The translations under genes and the position numbers were made by a program. Below are positions 1 through 12,102 of a stretch of DNA of 64,000 bases, one piece after another; within the stretch, counting starts at the first letter, position 1; each line of letters begins with the position of its first letter. Source of the stretch: Trichobilharzia szidati (lineage: Eukaryota > Platyhelminthes > Trematoda > Strigeidida > Schistosomatidae); the NCBI GenBank assembly GCA_944472155.2, contig OX235271.1, forward strand, positions 121,463,329-121,527,328. The letters are read 5' to 3'. The notes under the pieces were generated by a model. That model saw nothing but the letters and a program-made list of their open reading frames with translations, ran no database searches and had not been told where the DNA came from.

Positions 1-1450
1 TGAATCATCCGTAGGCCTGACACATACAGCATTCTGAAATCTCTGACCAAAACCGCTCTCACTTTTACTGAAATTAAACACATTATAACTAAAAAATAAA
101 AATAAACTTATATTAGAATACACGAAAACATTTTACGGAAGATAAAATAAGTGCGCTCTCCGTTTAGAGTTCCACATCATGTACATCACTACCATGTCAA
201 ATCATTGGTAGTATCATGAACAGCCTGAAACAACTATAACATAATGTCTCCAGGATCCTTACCAAGTCTTCGATATAGTAATACACGGTTGAAGACAGCT
301 TTTAACCACCAAAGTAAATTGTTTCTATGATTGCATGCGTAAGTCATTTTGAATAATGTAAAGTCCTACGTACTCGCTTAAATCACTGAGCAACTAGTCG
401 TGAACAGCTGGACCATATGTCTTTAAGATATTGCAAGCATTATCGGCAGAAATTACTTTAAAAAAGTAAATGGTAAAAGATCTTGTATAACAATAATTTA
501 GGTGCTCAGTACCTTGTATCACTAAGTAATCTATGCTTATAGCTTCGCAAAAATATTTTTCGGTAGATAGTCTTTTATGAGGTTGATGAAACGTCAAAAT
601 ATGTAACACATTAACTGTTTGAATCGAATATTTGTTCCAAACTGACTGTTATTCAACTAATAAGAAAAGTGATGTGAAGTAGTAGTTTAGCTGAAAACCT
701 AATTTTACTTCATCGATCACTAGGTTTTCACTGAAATATAAATAATCAGGCCTTAAATCTTATGGATTTTGACAAAACGAACAAACTGAGAAATTTGCAC
801 CCGGTATAGGTTAATAACATTAAGGAGGAAATCAGAAGAACTCAGTGTAAATTCACTGACCACAGTGTGTAAGCTCCTGGTATTTTATTCAAGACACAGA
901 GATTATGGCCTGAAAACAATTTTACCAACAACACATCAATAAGTAGCTTAAAGAGAAGAGACACCCAGCTACAAACTGTAGCTCGCTTTTACTAACCAGA
1001 AATTAAGAGCATTTAAAAGTATTAAAAACAAATCGAGGCTCAATTTCTTTAAAGTAACCTTCTAATATATGATAGAATGGATAGTGAATCTATACAGAGC
1101 TTCAAAATCCATTTGGCTGATTGGTGGGAAAACAGAAAGCTTGCCAATAAAATCATTATTTATTACTATAATATTATTATCATGATGTCTTAAGGCATTC
1201 GATGGAATCCGAGTAAGAATTCGTAAATTAACAAGAGGATGGAGCAAATTCACTTCACCATGCAGTTACTTAATCTGCCCCACATCCCCAAATTACTAAA
1301 CAAACTACAATGCTCCTTAAAGATAATGCATACTTCAACCGTACCACCATATGTATATATAAAAAATTTACCCATTATTATTAAGAAACATGATGTCTCA
1401 GAGAACAATTCAGGTGAAATACGTACCCTTCGAAGTCTTTTCATTTAATC

Positions 1451-1539
1451 ACAAGGAATATATATCAGTAAAGAGTTTGAGCATTGTGGATTAGATCAAA
1501 TAAAGTATAATTATATTTTAATAGTTTACAAGGAATATA
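1451..1539. repeat. 77-base block bounded by 12-base direct repeats, left arm only
   Basis: ACAAGGAATATA occurs at 1451-1462 and again at 1528-1539, exactly 77 bases apart. The right arm has a single copy near 16189-16200 and lacks the intervening sequence. This is what a deletion between short direct repeats in the right arm would leave. A duplication in the left arm is less likely because the 77 bases are not otherwise repeated. Confidence 0.9.
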
Positions 1540-2861
1540 CATATCCAAATAACTACTATTCAAGAAGATGCTGAATACAACATGAACTTCATTAGGATTG
1601 TTGATAAAGTTAAACAACTCCAACATAGTTTTTAGAACCTAGCGTGAACCGATTTTATTTCTTTGCGCTCGCTTCTTGGTTATGAGGTAAAGGTCTTCTG
1701 TAGACTTCCGCGTATTTCGTCCAGCCATTCGACTGTCGTAGCTTTGGTTGACTACAAAAGGAGTGGTGCTGGAACTAATTATATGTAGTTTTTAGAGTGC
1801 GGTGTGTTAAGACAGTGTTGCTACTGTGAATAGATTTGATCCTTTCACTAGTTAGTCATCCAGTGTCGTCGACAAAGGAAAAGAGATAATAATAGCAGAA
1901 ATAATTAATGTTGGTTATGCCGACCAAAAGACAAGAAATAAAGAAAACGTAAAATCAGACAAACTTATGATTACGCATGTATTCAGTGGTTACTTCTTTT
2001 TTTCTACCTTTTTGATGGCTTATTTAATTTTTCTGTGACTCTGGAGATTAGTTTAGTCATATGAATTAAAGGGTGTTTGTAGACTCAAATTCTGTGACAA
2101 AGGATAGTAAGCTATTGTAGTCGATGTTAATCTTCGCACTATGTATTCCCATGCAAATCAAGATGGTTTCTGGAAAATTTCACAGATGGACCGTATATGA
2201 GCTAATCTGGCACATATTTTCAGTCGATTATCTATCAAAGGCAATCCAAAGGACGGAAAAGGTTAGAATTGTCACTGCCCAGAACATTATTTTGATATAT
2301 GATAGGGCAAAACTAAGCCACCACTCCCCCTAAAATGTGACGATGGGAAGAGATATGGGCTCTTCAACCTCAACTCATAATTTACAAGTCCTCGGTGATA
2401 TTTTGAATCATACAACTATTGCGTGAAATATACTTTGCATCTCACTTCGTTGTGTTCTTGTTGGCGTAGAGTGGGCTAGGGAAACATAAAGCTGTCGTTG
2501 GCATAGTCAGGCAATAATTGCAATAATTTGTGTCCAACTTGCTATCCTTGTTTCGGTCTCGATGCGTTGCAAGACATAACAGCTAGGTACCTCTAACTAA
2601 ACTAGTACTTACTATTTGTGGTTTTCTCAAGACTTTTATCTCCTTCTTGAAGGAAGATCAGCCTGCCGTACATAGTACTCTAAATGGGCTATGATGTGTG
2701 GTGATTAGGATCCCTTCGACATAAATGCATCTAAACCTCCAAAAGGCAATAGAATCGCCCACATCATTCAAAATGCCTTGTCTGTAGCAATATAAGAACA
2801 TGCATATACTGCTAAGTTCCCGCCAACAGCATTTACTTAATCTGTTTTTCACTAACATCTC

Positions 2862-3272
2862 GTGATTGGAAAAACTACCCATGAGATCTCTAGTCTAGGC
2901 GCATTATCGAGCCTCTCTGGAAATAATTTCCAAACTCCACCGATAACAAATGACCAGAATCACCCAAACAAAGGTGTTCTGCCATTGAGTAGGTATAGGC
3001 TCTCTCGTGGAAATCCCAGAAGGATAACTCATCAGAGGGCAAGGAGTCGGGTGCGCTCCCACTTCTTCTCACTGCGGGTTCGCCGTCCCTGGAATTCCTT
3101 ACCGGCAGATGTAGCTATGGCACTGTCTGTGGACGCCTTTAAGAGAAGGCTGGGCAATCATGCAGCAACACAAAGACTGCGTCCAAATTCGTCGTTTTAC
3201 TTCTTTAAATCCTCTCCCGTCTTACTAGGTCGTAAAAACGATATTGGATTTTGGATTGGAACATTCTCCTAG
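2862..3272 (+). pseudogene. Non-LTR retrotransposon (LINE) ORF2 C-terminal fragment, left arm
   Basis: The 136-codon ORF contains the terminal signature of many LINE polymerases of the CR1/Jockey type. It is an Arg-rich stretch, then FFSLRVRRPWNSLPADV, then VDAFKRRL, here at about residues 65-95. The reverse transcriptase core is absent and the N-terminal residues are not clearly LINE, so this is a 5'-truncated insertion rather than a gene. It is duplicated in reverse at 14454-14864. The family assignment rests on the motif alone. Confidence 0.7.
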
Positions 3273-5623
3273 TTTATCTAATTCTTTCTGTATGACTGAC
3301 CTATCACTATAGTTTTTAGTCTGTTTTATATTTATTTCATTGTCAAATAACTGTGAAGACGGGTTTAAATATCTGGGTAATTCGTTCATATACAGTGGGA
3401 ATACCAACGGGGCTAAAATAAACTCCTACGGTACCTTCTCAAAACGGGTTTCCACCATATTAATGGTCTATTTCCTTCTTTGAGTTTGGGCTTATGACTG
3501 AATCTTTTTAGTCCGTAGGTAGCCTGGTCTGAAAAAGATTTAATTAATATCTTCGTATAAGTCTGGAGTGAAGTCCACCAGATACTGTCTTCGGCTTTCA
3601 AAACAACCTAACCACCTCTGCACTGTGCATCATGATTGCCCACCATAGTAACCACAGTGAACTCCTAGGGATCAATGTTCCAAACTCCATACGACATTTG
3701 TAAAGACGTTTGACCTTCCTAACAGCTGATCCATTTACCTAAATGCACATGGTTTATGATTGCCTATTTATCACTGCCTAATTTCATCCCAAGTTAGTGT
3801 TTGAATGCAGTATTTCTGGGCGTAGTAGCCAATAAAGCACTGAGCACCGGCCATATTTTACGAGACTTCTCTTGGTGAAAAGTCCAAGAAACCACTTATT
3901 TCTCAGAATTTCACTGGCAACTCCACTCATTGCAGTCTCGATGCAGTGACGTCGTCTAGGAAACTTTTGTCTATGCGTTTAGATGAACAAATAGCAACGT
4001 ACCGTATTCTGTGGCTGCGAACTGTAGGCATTCTGCGTTTAATTATTATAATAACCGTAGTTGCACTGTGTTATAAATCTGACAGTGTAGGTGCAGTCTA
4101 TCCTCATGGTACATTGCGACAAGAAGAAATCGCAAGCATACCATCTCAGGTACATTTATTTTAACTTTTGACTACGGATCGCGAATCAGTTTATGTGTTC
4201 TGCTAAGACGATAAATAACTCGGAATGATTTATAATCGCGATACCTCCTCTGAGATTTGGACATATTTACTTTATTTGACTACAATATAATCTTTTTGCC
4301 AATAGGCTTCTACGAATATCAACTCTTACTTAGTATTTCAAAGATAGTCTCAAACAATCTGTACCTCACTACTTACACAGAAACCAATATTCGGTCTTAT
4401 CAAGCAAAATATACAAAAGGATATACCATAATATATATTTCACAAAAATTAAGCATTTACATGATTAACATACCGTTTGTACAGGCATGATCATATTTGA
4501 CAAGTGCAATTTGAAATGGAACACTGTTTTTATGACATTAAAATTGGAAAAATGAAAAAATAACCTCTAGAAACTTTGTTAGAATAGATTACAATATATT
4601 GGTTCAAGTCTAATTTATAATCTATAGTATACTTATAGTCAGTAAAATTCATACAGGAACTACGAAATGTTGCGTTAATGGAAGGTAAGAAGAGAGTTGG
4701 TACACAGGTGTTAGAGTAAGACATACAGGATACAGGCCTTGTGATCATTATCATTTTGTCAATTAATAAGGGTTCAAAAATTTATAAAACTCCACAGTAG
4801 CGGGTAAGTACAGCATTATTTTGGTATTAACAGATACAAGGGACCAACTTTGCGATGATAAACAGAATTCAGAATGGAATTTGTTCCGTTGTTCATCGTA
4901 TGTGCTAACAAGGTTCTGAATAACGCTCAAGTAATACAAACGTAGAAAGCAGCGTCACTGTACATTTGCAGTGCTCCAATGCAATACCTTCGAGAAGAGA
5001 AGAAAGAAGAAAACAGAAAGAGAGGTGCAGAGGCAGCCAGCAACTAATAATAATTTTAGCAAACAATATGCGATAAACGCAGGGTTTATTCCCCTTTTTT
5101 GTTACTGAGAATTTAGAATCATTGAGTTTTATAGTGTTACATACTAACAGTTAGTTCAAGTTTGTGGTAGTAAACAACAACAACAACAAAACATAGAATA
5201 ATAAATTTTAAAAAATACATATAAGGGCAAAACGAAAAATGATTTTCACACCTATATAGGGTAATGGGAATAGAAATTGAAGAAGTTAAATCCAAACGCC
5301 AAATTACATAAAATATGTAGAAGGAAAAAAAGAATGATGATACTTATTTATGCTGTTGCTCTGATTTATACAGTTAGATGTCCTCCTGAAGTAGAGAAAT
5401 CGTACCATGAGGTTGTTTTCAAAGAGTTTATACACAAGCTTTGGCATACAGACAGCTTTTATTTTATTTTATTATATTTTGAAGTCATTCACACTCAGGA
5501 GCTTTAGCAATAGAGTGCATTCCCACGGATAAGGGTGGTTCTCTTAAGTCCCCACCATCATATCCGCTGAATAGCAGTCACCACCCTCCCACCTTTTAAT
5601 CTGCTAGGCCTTGGCGAAATACT

Positions 5624-7198
5624 CCTTTTGTTTTTAGAAAAAGAATCTTTTTTTATTGCTACCCGTCATATAGACAGTTTTTGATTTCACTAGCTAACCC
5701 AACGGAACTCATGGTAGGAACGACTACTTTCAGTCAGCCATTTTGTATGTGTCGTCCCTAACAGCATTTTAAAAATATATATGTACGGTAAAAAAATAAG
5801 GAAATCAGAGATTTGCGGTCTACCTTCTAGATTTTAGTTATACACATATGCAACGAAGGGGCAATATGAAATGGTACGAGAAGAGAAAAATACGTAAATA
5901 TACATAGTTACGTTTATATATGCATAAAAAGAGGCAGTGGTTAATTATAATAGATGGTTCAGAAGAATACGACTTCAGAAGATTATAATAACAGAACCAT
6001 AAAATAAAATCCCACCAAGCAGCCAGTTGGTGCTTGAAATTAGCACAATTCTAGAGACATATTGACCAATCACGCGCAACACTATCAGTTGTTTATCGAA
6101 TTCGGGTGCACACAAAAGTACGGTCACTAACAGGCTGCATTCATAGAACAGACAACTCGCAGTGAGTCCAGAGTGTTAAGATCCGTTGAGGGCTGCTAAT
6201 AACGATAAGAAATACGAAATAATTTGGGCGAATGAGACGTGTTTTTATAAATGATGGAGAAGTCTGTTGAATATGGAGGTAATGGAAATTTTATATCACT
6301 CACAAAATGTTACATCCAGAAAGGAAAGCGAGTTGACTGAATGGTAAGATAACAGTGGAGAGACAACTTTATAGTTAAAAAGTCCCACTCTTTATAGCAG
6401 TTATTTAATATAAATCACTCTGTAACACACGTTTTGCTGTTATCACTTTACAGGTTACGATGGTTGCTTCCGCAGTCGTTCAGATTATTTGGAGGCTTTC
6501 ATGAAGTATGCATGTGGGTGATGTAATATTTGTGATATTATAAATGCATATATTGAAATAAATATCTCCTAGGAATTCGCACGATATTCTTGCATTAGTA
6601 ATATCTCTCGTTTGTCAAAAGAATGCTGATAAGGGGATTAATGATGCCGATTAAGGAAATATTACATGCGTGAATCGTAAAATAAACGCCTGATTAAAGT
6701 TGGGTGTAATTTGATGCAGCTACTGTTTTTCACTAGTGATTTTCCTCAGTGAACTGTAAAGAGGTGATATCCACAATGAAATCTTATGTATTAAGATAGT
6801 ACGTAACAACAGCAAAGTAATCAATGGAGTTGAATGACATGCTGTAATACTTATGTTTAGGCGTCAGTGTAGTCATGTAAGGATCTATCGATAGGAAATT
6901 ATAGCGCAAGAGTGATATGGCTATTTTTTCCCTTTGAAACACTTACATTACACGGAGTATAAGACTAGTAGACTACTTTTCTTCACAGGACATAAGTTTC
7001 ATAGTGTACAATGTAGGTAGACGGCCTGTATATATTTAGTTATACTTCGTCGTTGCATTAAAAGCAGAAATTCTACTATTTTCTTTGTTGACACCAATGA
7101 ATACCAATATTATACGCAACCCAATTAATTGTAACTGAAACTTTTGACTCGGTCCTTGATGACGCCCTAAAGAGATAATAACGGTCTAGGAATTTGTC
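5624..7198. other. Palindrome spacer, left part; no gene seen
   Basis: Sequence present once in the window. It is AT-rich with stops in all frames. I saw no ORF of note, no transposon motif and no tRNA-like segment. Confidence 0.5.
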
Positions 7199-7450
7199 AG
7201 CGAAGACATTGGCTAGGGTTCGCGCTATGTCGTAAATTGGCAGATGTTAGAATTCATGGGCTGGCCACTGGATCGGGTCCCAGTGGCTTAATGGTATACG
7301 AGCTCACCTTGTAACCAGAAGGTCCTGGGTTCGAATCCCGGTGGGCGCGCACTGCTGAAGAGTCCCAGACTAGGATGAGACAACTGTTCAGCACTCCCAT
7401 GTTTTCCAATGGTTCTCTAACTAATGTCAGCTCATGATGAAATCCTACAA
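7199..7450 (+). mobile_element. tRNA-like SINE with degenerate hammerhead (Sm-alpha-like)
   Basis: This is a partial copy of the SINE family also seen at 35160-35640 and 61880-62215. It has a pol III B-box-like GGGTTCGAATCCC near 7327. A hammerhead-like block follows with CTGAAGA at about 7364 and a TCC/GGA stem II. Where GAAA is expected it reads GAGA, so the ribozyme core is broken. The 3' end carries the family tail CTCATGATGAAATCCT. Confidence 0.75.
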
Positions 7451-7489
7451 CAAGAGGTATGCGTACTAAATAGGGTGTGTTACGACTGA

Positions 7490-8721
7490 TAGATGACGTC
7501 TTACAGTGGAGCCATCTTCATCGCCTCGTCTTCTAGTTTCACGTGTAAAAGTTCAGAAGGTTATTTACCTTGTACACAATCAAATGAGCCATGCTGGTCG
7601 ACGAAAACCTGAACACGCTGTCCGTCAACGGTTTCGGTGGCCACTACTTCATCATGACGTCACTGAATTCTGCTGCAGTTAAGTTGCGTGTACTCAAATC
7701 AAGCAGCCCCCTCAAATACCATGGGTACCCTAGTTCTCATGCTAACCTAGGCCCCTAATCACCGAGTGGTCACAGATATCATTGGACCATTTGCAGGTTC
7801 GAGACGAGGCAACCGATGGGTCCTGGTCATGGTGGATTACGTCACCAAATGGGGCGAAGCTGAACTGTTGCAGCAGCAAGATACAGTGACTAGTGGTCGT
7901 ACATTCAAAGATACATGGGTGTTTCGGCGACTCAATCTACTCACACTCAGACCAAGGCGCTGCTTTTGAGAGCCACCTTATTTCTCTCGGCATCCGGAAG
8001 ACTCGCGCACTACGTCATACTATCCCCAAGGAAACGGTATGATGGAACAGACGAACAGAACAATAAAGAGCACACTTCGTTCCTTTCTTCGTCATTCACA
8101 GGAAAACACATAGGACGACGTTCCACTTCAGTGCTTGCTGGCACACCGCTCCCCAGTACATTCGTATGCGGGGTTTTCTCCTGCTCTGCTCCTGTTTGAC
8201 CACGAACTCTGCTTTCAGTCAAAATTCAGAACCCAGTGTTACCCCACGAAAGACCTGACTGTGTTTCTTCCTTTTGAGATCTCCGCAACCGACTTAAGGT
8301 CGCTTGTCGCCTGATACACACTCACCGACAGTTTCCTAGCAAGCAGCAGAAGAGTATCTATGGTCGACTCACGCCAGGGCCCGCTTATTCAGTCAGCGAT
8401 TAATTTTGGCTTCATCCACCATCAGTCCCAACTGGATTGTGTGCAAGTTCTACATCCCATGGCAAGGGCCGAATGAGATCGCTCAACATTGACCGCCAAC
8501 CACAAATGTTCCGCGGAACCTGCAGCGAACTCAAGACAGTATCATCACGACCCATTATAACCGACTTAAACCACATCACCCAGCCACCCTGAGAGAATCG
8601 CCAGATCCTTCCCTACCACTACCTGCTATATATCACTACGAGGTGTCAAATGAAGGAGGCGATGCATATCCAACACCACAACTAGGCGCTGACAACAGTG
8701 CCTTGAGAAGAGAGGAGGGAA
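7490..8721 (+). pseudogene. Ty3/Gypsy retrotransposon integrase region, decayed
   Basis: The translation in shifting frames matches a Gypsy integrase in order. First comes a His/Cys zinc-binding segment (about 7560-7700, HAGRRKPEHAV... ending in a Cys-rich stretch). The catalytic core follows (about 7766-7900), starting VTDIIGPFAGSRRGNRW and including LVMVDYVTKW. The core end is at about 8030-8190 (PQGNGMMEQTNRT, then LLAHRSPVHS). In-frame stops and frameshifts separate these pieces, so it is dead. The 3' side ends in a purine-rich AGAAGAGAGGAGGGAA tract (about 8706-8720), as expected just before a 3' LTR. Confidence 0.85.
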
Positions 8722-9080
8722 TGTGACAAAATAAAATATGGAGTAGATAGGGTATTTAACAGTTTTCTTTTCATCTTTTAAATAAAAAACGAGGAATTCA
8801 TTCCATGGAACAAGAGGTACAACTTCTACCAGGACTCGGTATCAGCGATGACAAATCGACTGTTTGTTTGTTAGGGCCTGGCCAGCGTTCCCCGGCAATG
8901 TACAGAATACACGCTCTTATGGACCTCGCGTTTTGCTCCCCTTCCTTGCTTGACTGCTGCTCATTGTGTTATAGTATGATCGGTTGCTTTCACTTCTTCT
9001 GAATTTGATATCTATTGTTTGCTCTTGCCAGTGACTCTAAACTATAGCAGCACAAAACGAAACTGAGTGGCTTTATTGCA
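8722..9080 (+). mobile_element. Probable 3' LTR (solo or leftover) of the Gypsy element
   Basis: It begins TGTGACAAAA right after the purine-rich tract and could end at TTATTGCA (about 9073-9080). That gives a TG...CA unit of about 359 bases, a usual LTR size. No 5' LTR is visible in the window, so the ends are inferred. Confidence 0.5.
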
Positions 9081-9299
9081 TATAAATAAATAAATAAATT
9101 TATTCTCATAGTACAGTACATGAGGGACGCCAGTTTACAGGCATCATCAAATTGTTACAGAAATAGAACCATATAATTAATCACAATTTACACCAGTAGC
9201 AAGATATGTTATGTTCGATAGAGATATACATACACTTGATAAATGTTAATTAGTAGTATAAACAGCCTTTTCACTTATATACAATCATTTCTGTGCAAA

Positions 9300-9445
9300 G
9301 TTGGAAAAATCTGCTAGATTGTCAGTGAGTGCAACACAACAGGAAATACAGGAGTATTGTCTTCGCATTAACAAAAAAACCAGGTCTTTGGTGGATGGAT
9401 TATAAGTGCCTGGGAAAAAAAATAAAGCTTGAAGTAAATATTCAT
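9300..9445 (+). repeat. Diverged repeat, partner of 11870-12040
   Basis: This stretch resembles the reverse complement of about 11870-12040, with many substitutions. A short segment keeps the same frame in both copies: FALTKKPGLWWMDYKCLGK here and FALTKNPSMRWMDYRYLGK there. That suggests a once-coding repeat. I do not recognise the family. Confidence 0.55.
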
Positions 9446-11869
9446 ACATAACTTTGTTGTGTGCAGAGTCCTCGAATTATAGTTCATTGATGTGTTATTT
9501 TGAAATCAGTGATGTGTTTATCTCATTTGATCTGCAATGTCATTGTTGGGGTAATTCGCTAATTGTAGCGTCCATCTCCGTTGCTATGTTGGCTTAGTAA
9601 GAAATTATGTTTTTATATTCTTTTTGAGTGAAATTTCGCATTAAAAGACATTTCCGGTTCACATAATATGGTCGGCATAATGTACTTGGACTGCGTTACA
9701 CTTGCTGCACTTGTATCAGGAGATGTCGCTTGATACTGATATCTGCGCAATATGATGGATGAATTAAGGTGGGAAGTTCAAAATATAAACGTGGATGTTT
9801 GAAAGTTTATGGAATCATACTGGTATATTCGGCCACTGTTCACTGGGACGCTATTGTTTTAATTGGTTTGGCAGTTGTTGGTATTCATAGCTCAATTTCA
9901 GTTTTCATGTACTCATAACAGTCAGCTATTCATTTTAAGACAAAAAGCATTAACACTATGTTCAAAATATGTAGCATTTTTGTGAACCTATGTTTCAAAT
10001 GGCCTCTATTCTGAGGGAAGATTTAATTCCTACAGTATTCCGATTTCATAGACATAACTTAGGCCCATACGTGAAAGAAACTTTTCGCCTTATTTGGAAT
10101 AAAGACAAGTCGTTTTTTAGGTGGGGACGACTTTATTTTCCATTTTATTCGTATAAATACTACTGCGCATCGTGTTGCATTGCAGTTCCACATGAAGCAA
10201 GGAATTATGAGTGCCTTGCCCTCTCTTCTGCATAGATAACACTGGAAATACTTCACAAGACTCTCCATATTAAGTTCAGTAAGGACAAATAGAAGTTTTC
10301 CCACTTCAGTGTTATGCCTTTATTCGTGAACTGCATAGGCTTCTACAGTAATACATTTGGGAAGGAGACTTCATTTTGAAATCAAAAGTGTACATGTTTT
10401 ACTTAATCTTATGCGCTTCCCGTATAGATTTGATTTTGTCAGGTGGTTATTTAACAGTTGCTGGGTGTTGCAACCAAGCTAAAATCATAATTTGTAATTC
10501 CCAGAATTACTGTCATTTTCAATGGCAGCAGTTCACAATCTATTTAGTCTAAACAACCATAATGCCTATTTCTCACTTTACTGTGGAAACACCGACTGGG
10601 TTTTTTGAAGAGGCAGTACGCCATTTTGTGAATTTCATGAATTCTACAAATTGCGTTCTATTCACTTGATACCAAAACTGAACTGTGAGGGAACTCATAT
10701 TTCCAAGCAGGATGTAATACAAAGCTCATTTCTACAACTTCTGTCCTTGTTTTAGTTCAGTTTCATCATACACATATTAACAGAATTGTCTGTCATTCAC
10801 TTTAGGGACTTACTAGGGAACAGTCTCGTCAACTGAGAGTATGCTGGTGATATTGTCCACCTAGGTTGTGAGATGTGACCATTGAATTTGGAAGATATGA
10901 AAATACTACTGGTGTTTGATCGTAGGTGTCTGTGCTGTATCTCCTGTGTTAAGTAGTATAATATGGTGAGTAATAATGAGGTTAAACATATAGTGTTAGG
11001 TAGAGATGTGACTCCAAGTCCTTGTCAATGATACAGATGCATTCACTTTGTGCGGACTCACGTATTTAATCAACCCTTATATTTCATTCTTATCACTGTC
11101 CATTCTCCCTCATATTTGCACTCATTAGAGTTCCGTTTAATCTCTTTCTTCTCTACCTATGTGTGGAACATGGAATATGGTAACTTGAACAGGTGCACTT
11201 GTGTGCCAGCTTCTATGCTGAAAGTCAGTCAGAATGACATATAGTGTAGGTATAACGAAAAGTTAAAAGGTGGACATTAATCACCGAAATGCAACGAATG
11301 ATAATCGCATTTTTTAATTTGGTTCTTGTCTAAATGAAAAAAGAGTTATCTTACAATAATTTCTCCTCTTACCCGAGATAACTTTCACACTCTGTCTCGT
11401 CATGCCTCATGAGTTAGTTTATTTTATCCCATAGCCTGAATGCTAAGTTGAAACACATCTGACGAAATATTTTTTGCTTATTACCAACCAAATATAATAT
11501 TTTTCAAGTGTGTAACAAATCGAACTGTTGCACTTCTGTGCTGACTTTAATGTGAGTAGCCCACCGATCGACCAAATGTAACGCAACACTCAGTTGTTAC
11601 GCCTTCTTTCAACAAATTCAAACAATAACGGTACCTAGGATTATGCCATATAAATTGTTTTAACTCATGCAGAATGTGCTTACGGTCAATATTCCAATAT
11701 CTTCCCTTGTGTATATATCTTGTGTTAGTGAAAAATTTTAAACATCTTTACTCCATGTGTACATTATTGTCATATTGATGATGCCTGCCAACTGGATTGC
11801 CTCACGTGCATTTAGTGAGAATATATTATTATAAGACGCATTTTATTGTTATATGAGGGAATTGACTTC
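9446..11869. other. Palindrome spacer, right part; no gene seen
   Basis: AT-rich sequence with only short ORFs (81 codons at most) that resemble nothing I know. No transposon or RNA motif was noticed. Confidence 0.45.
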
Positions 11870-12040
11870 AAGCTTTATTTATTTTCCCAAGTATCTGTAA
11901 TCCATCCAACGCATACTTGGGTTTTTTGTTAATGCAAAGTCAATGTCTCTATTTTTCATGATGTGGTCCATTGAAACACTAGTTATCAGATTTTTCCCAC
12001 AAACTGAAGATAACATGACAGCAACCATGTTATTGAACCG
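11870..12040 (-). repeat. Diverged repeat next to the inner edge of the right arm
   Basis: Inverted relative to 9300-9445. Its minus-strand ORF (12115 down to 11879) starts within the palindrome arm edge and runs into the spacer. The C-terminal 19 residues are the part shared with 9300-9445. Confidence 0.55.
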
Positions 12041-12102
12041 TAAATCGTGTAATTTAAATATGTAAATAAAATAATACTTATCCATGGCTATACAGCAAAA
12101 GA

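Larger units (their letters stand above)
1..5623. repeat. Left arm of a giant inverted repeat (palindrome)
   Basis: This segment is the reverse complement of 12103-17648. Paired positions sum to 17649 up to about 1450 and to 17726 after about 1540. Three substitutions were noticed: 1035/16614, 1186/16463 and 1832/15894. One 77-base block is present only here. The match stops at 5623/12103, just after a shared AGGCCTTGGCGAAATACT. Position 1 still matches, so the arm continues outside the window. It holds one LINE 3' fragment (about 2862-3272) and otherwise short ORFs with no recognisable product. Confidence 0.97.

Noticed and set aside
8010..8222. Minus-strand ORF opposite the Gypsy integrase
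   Set aside because: Antisense shadow of the integrase-coding strand.
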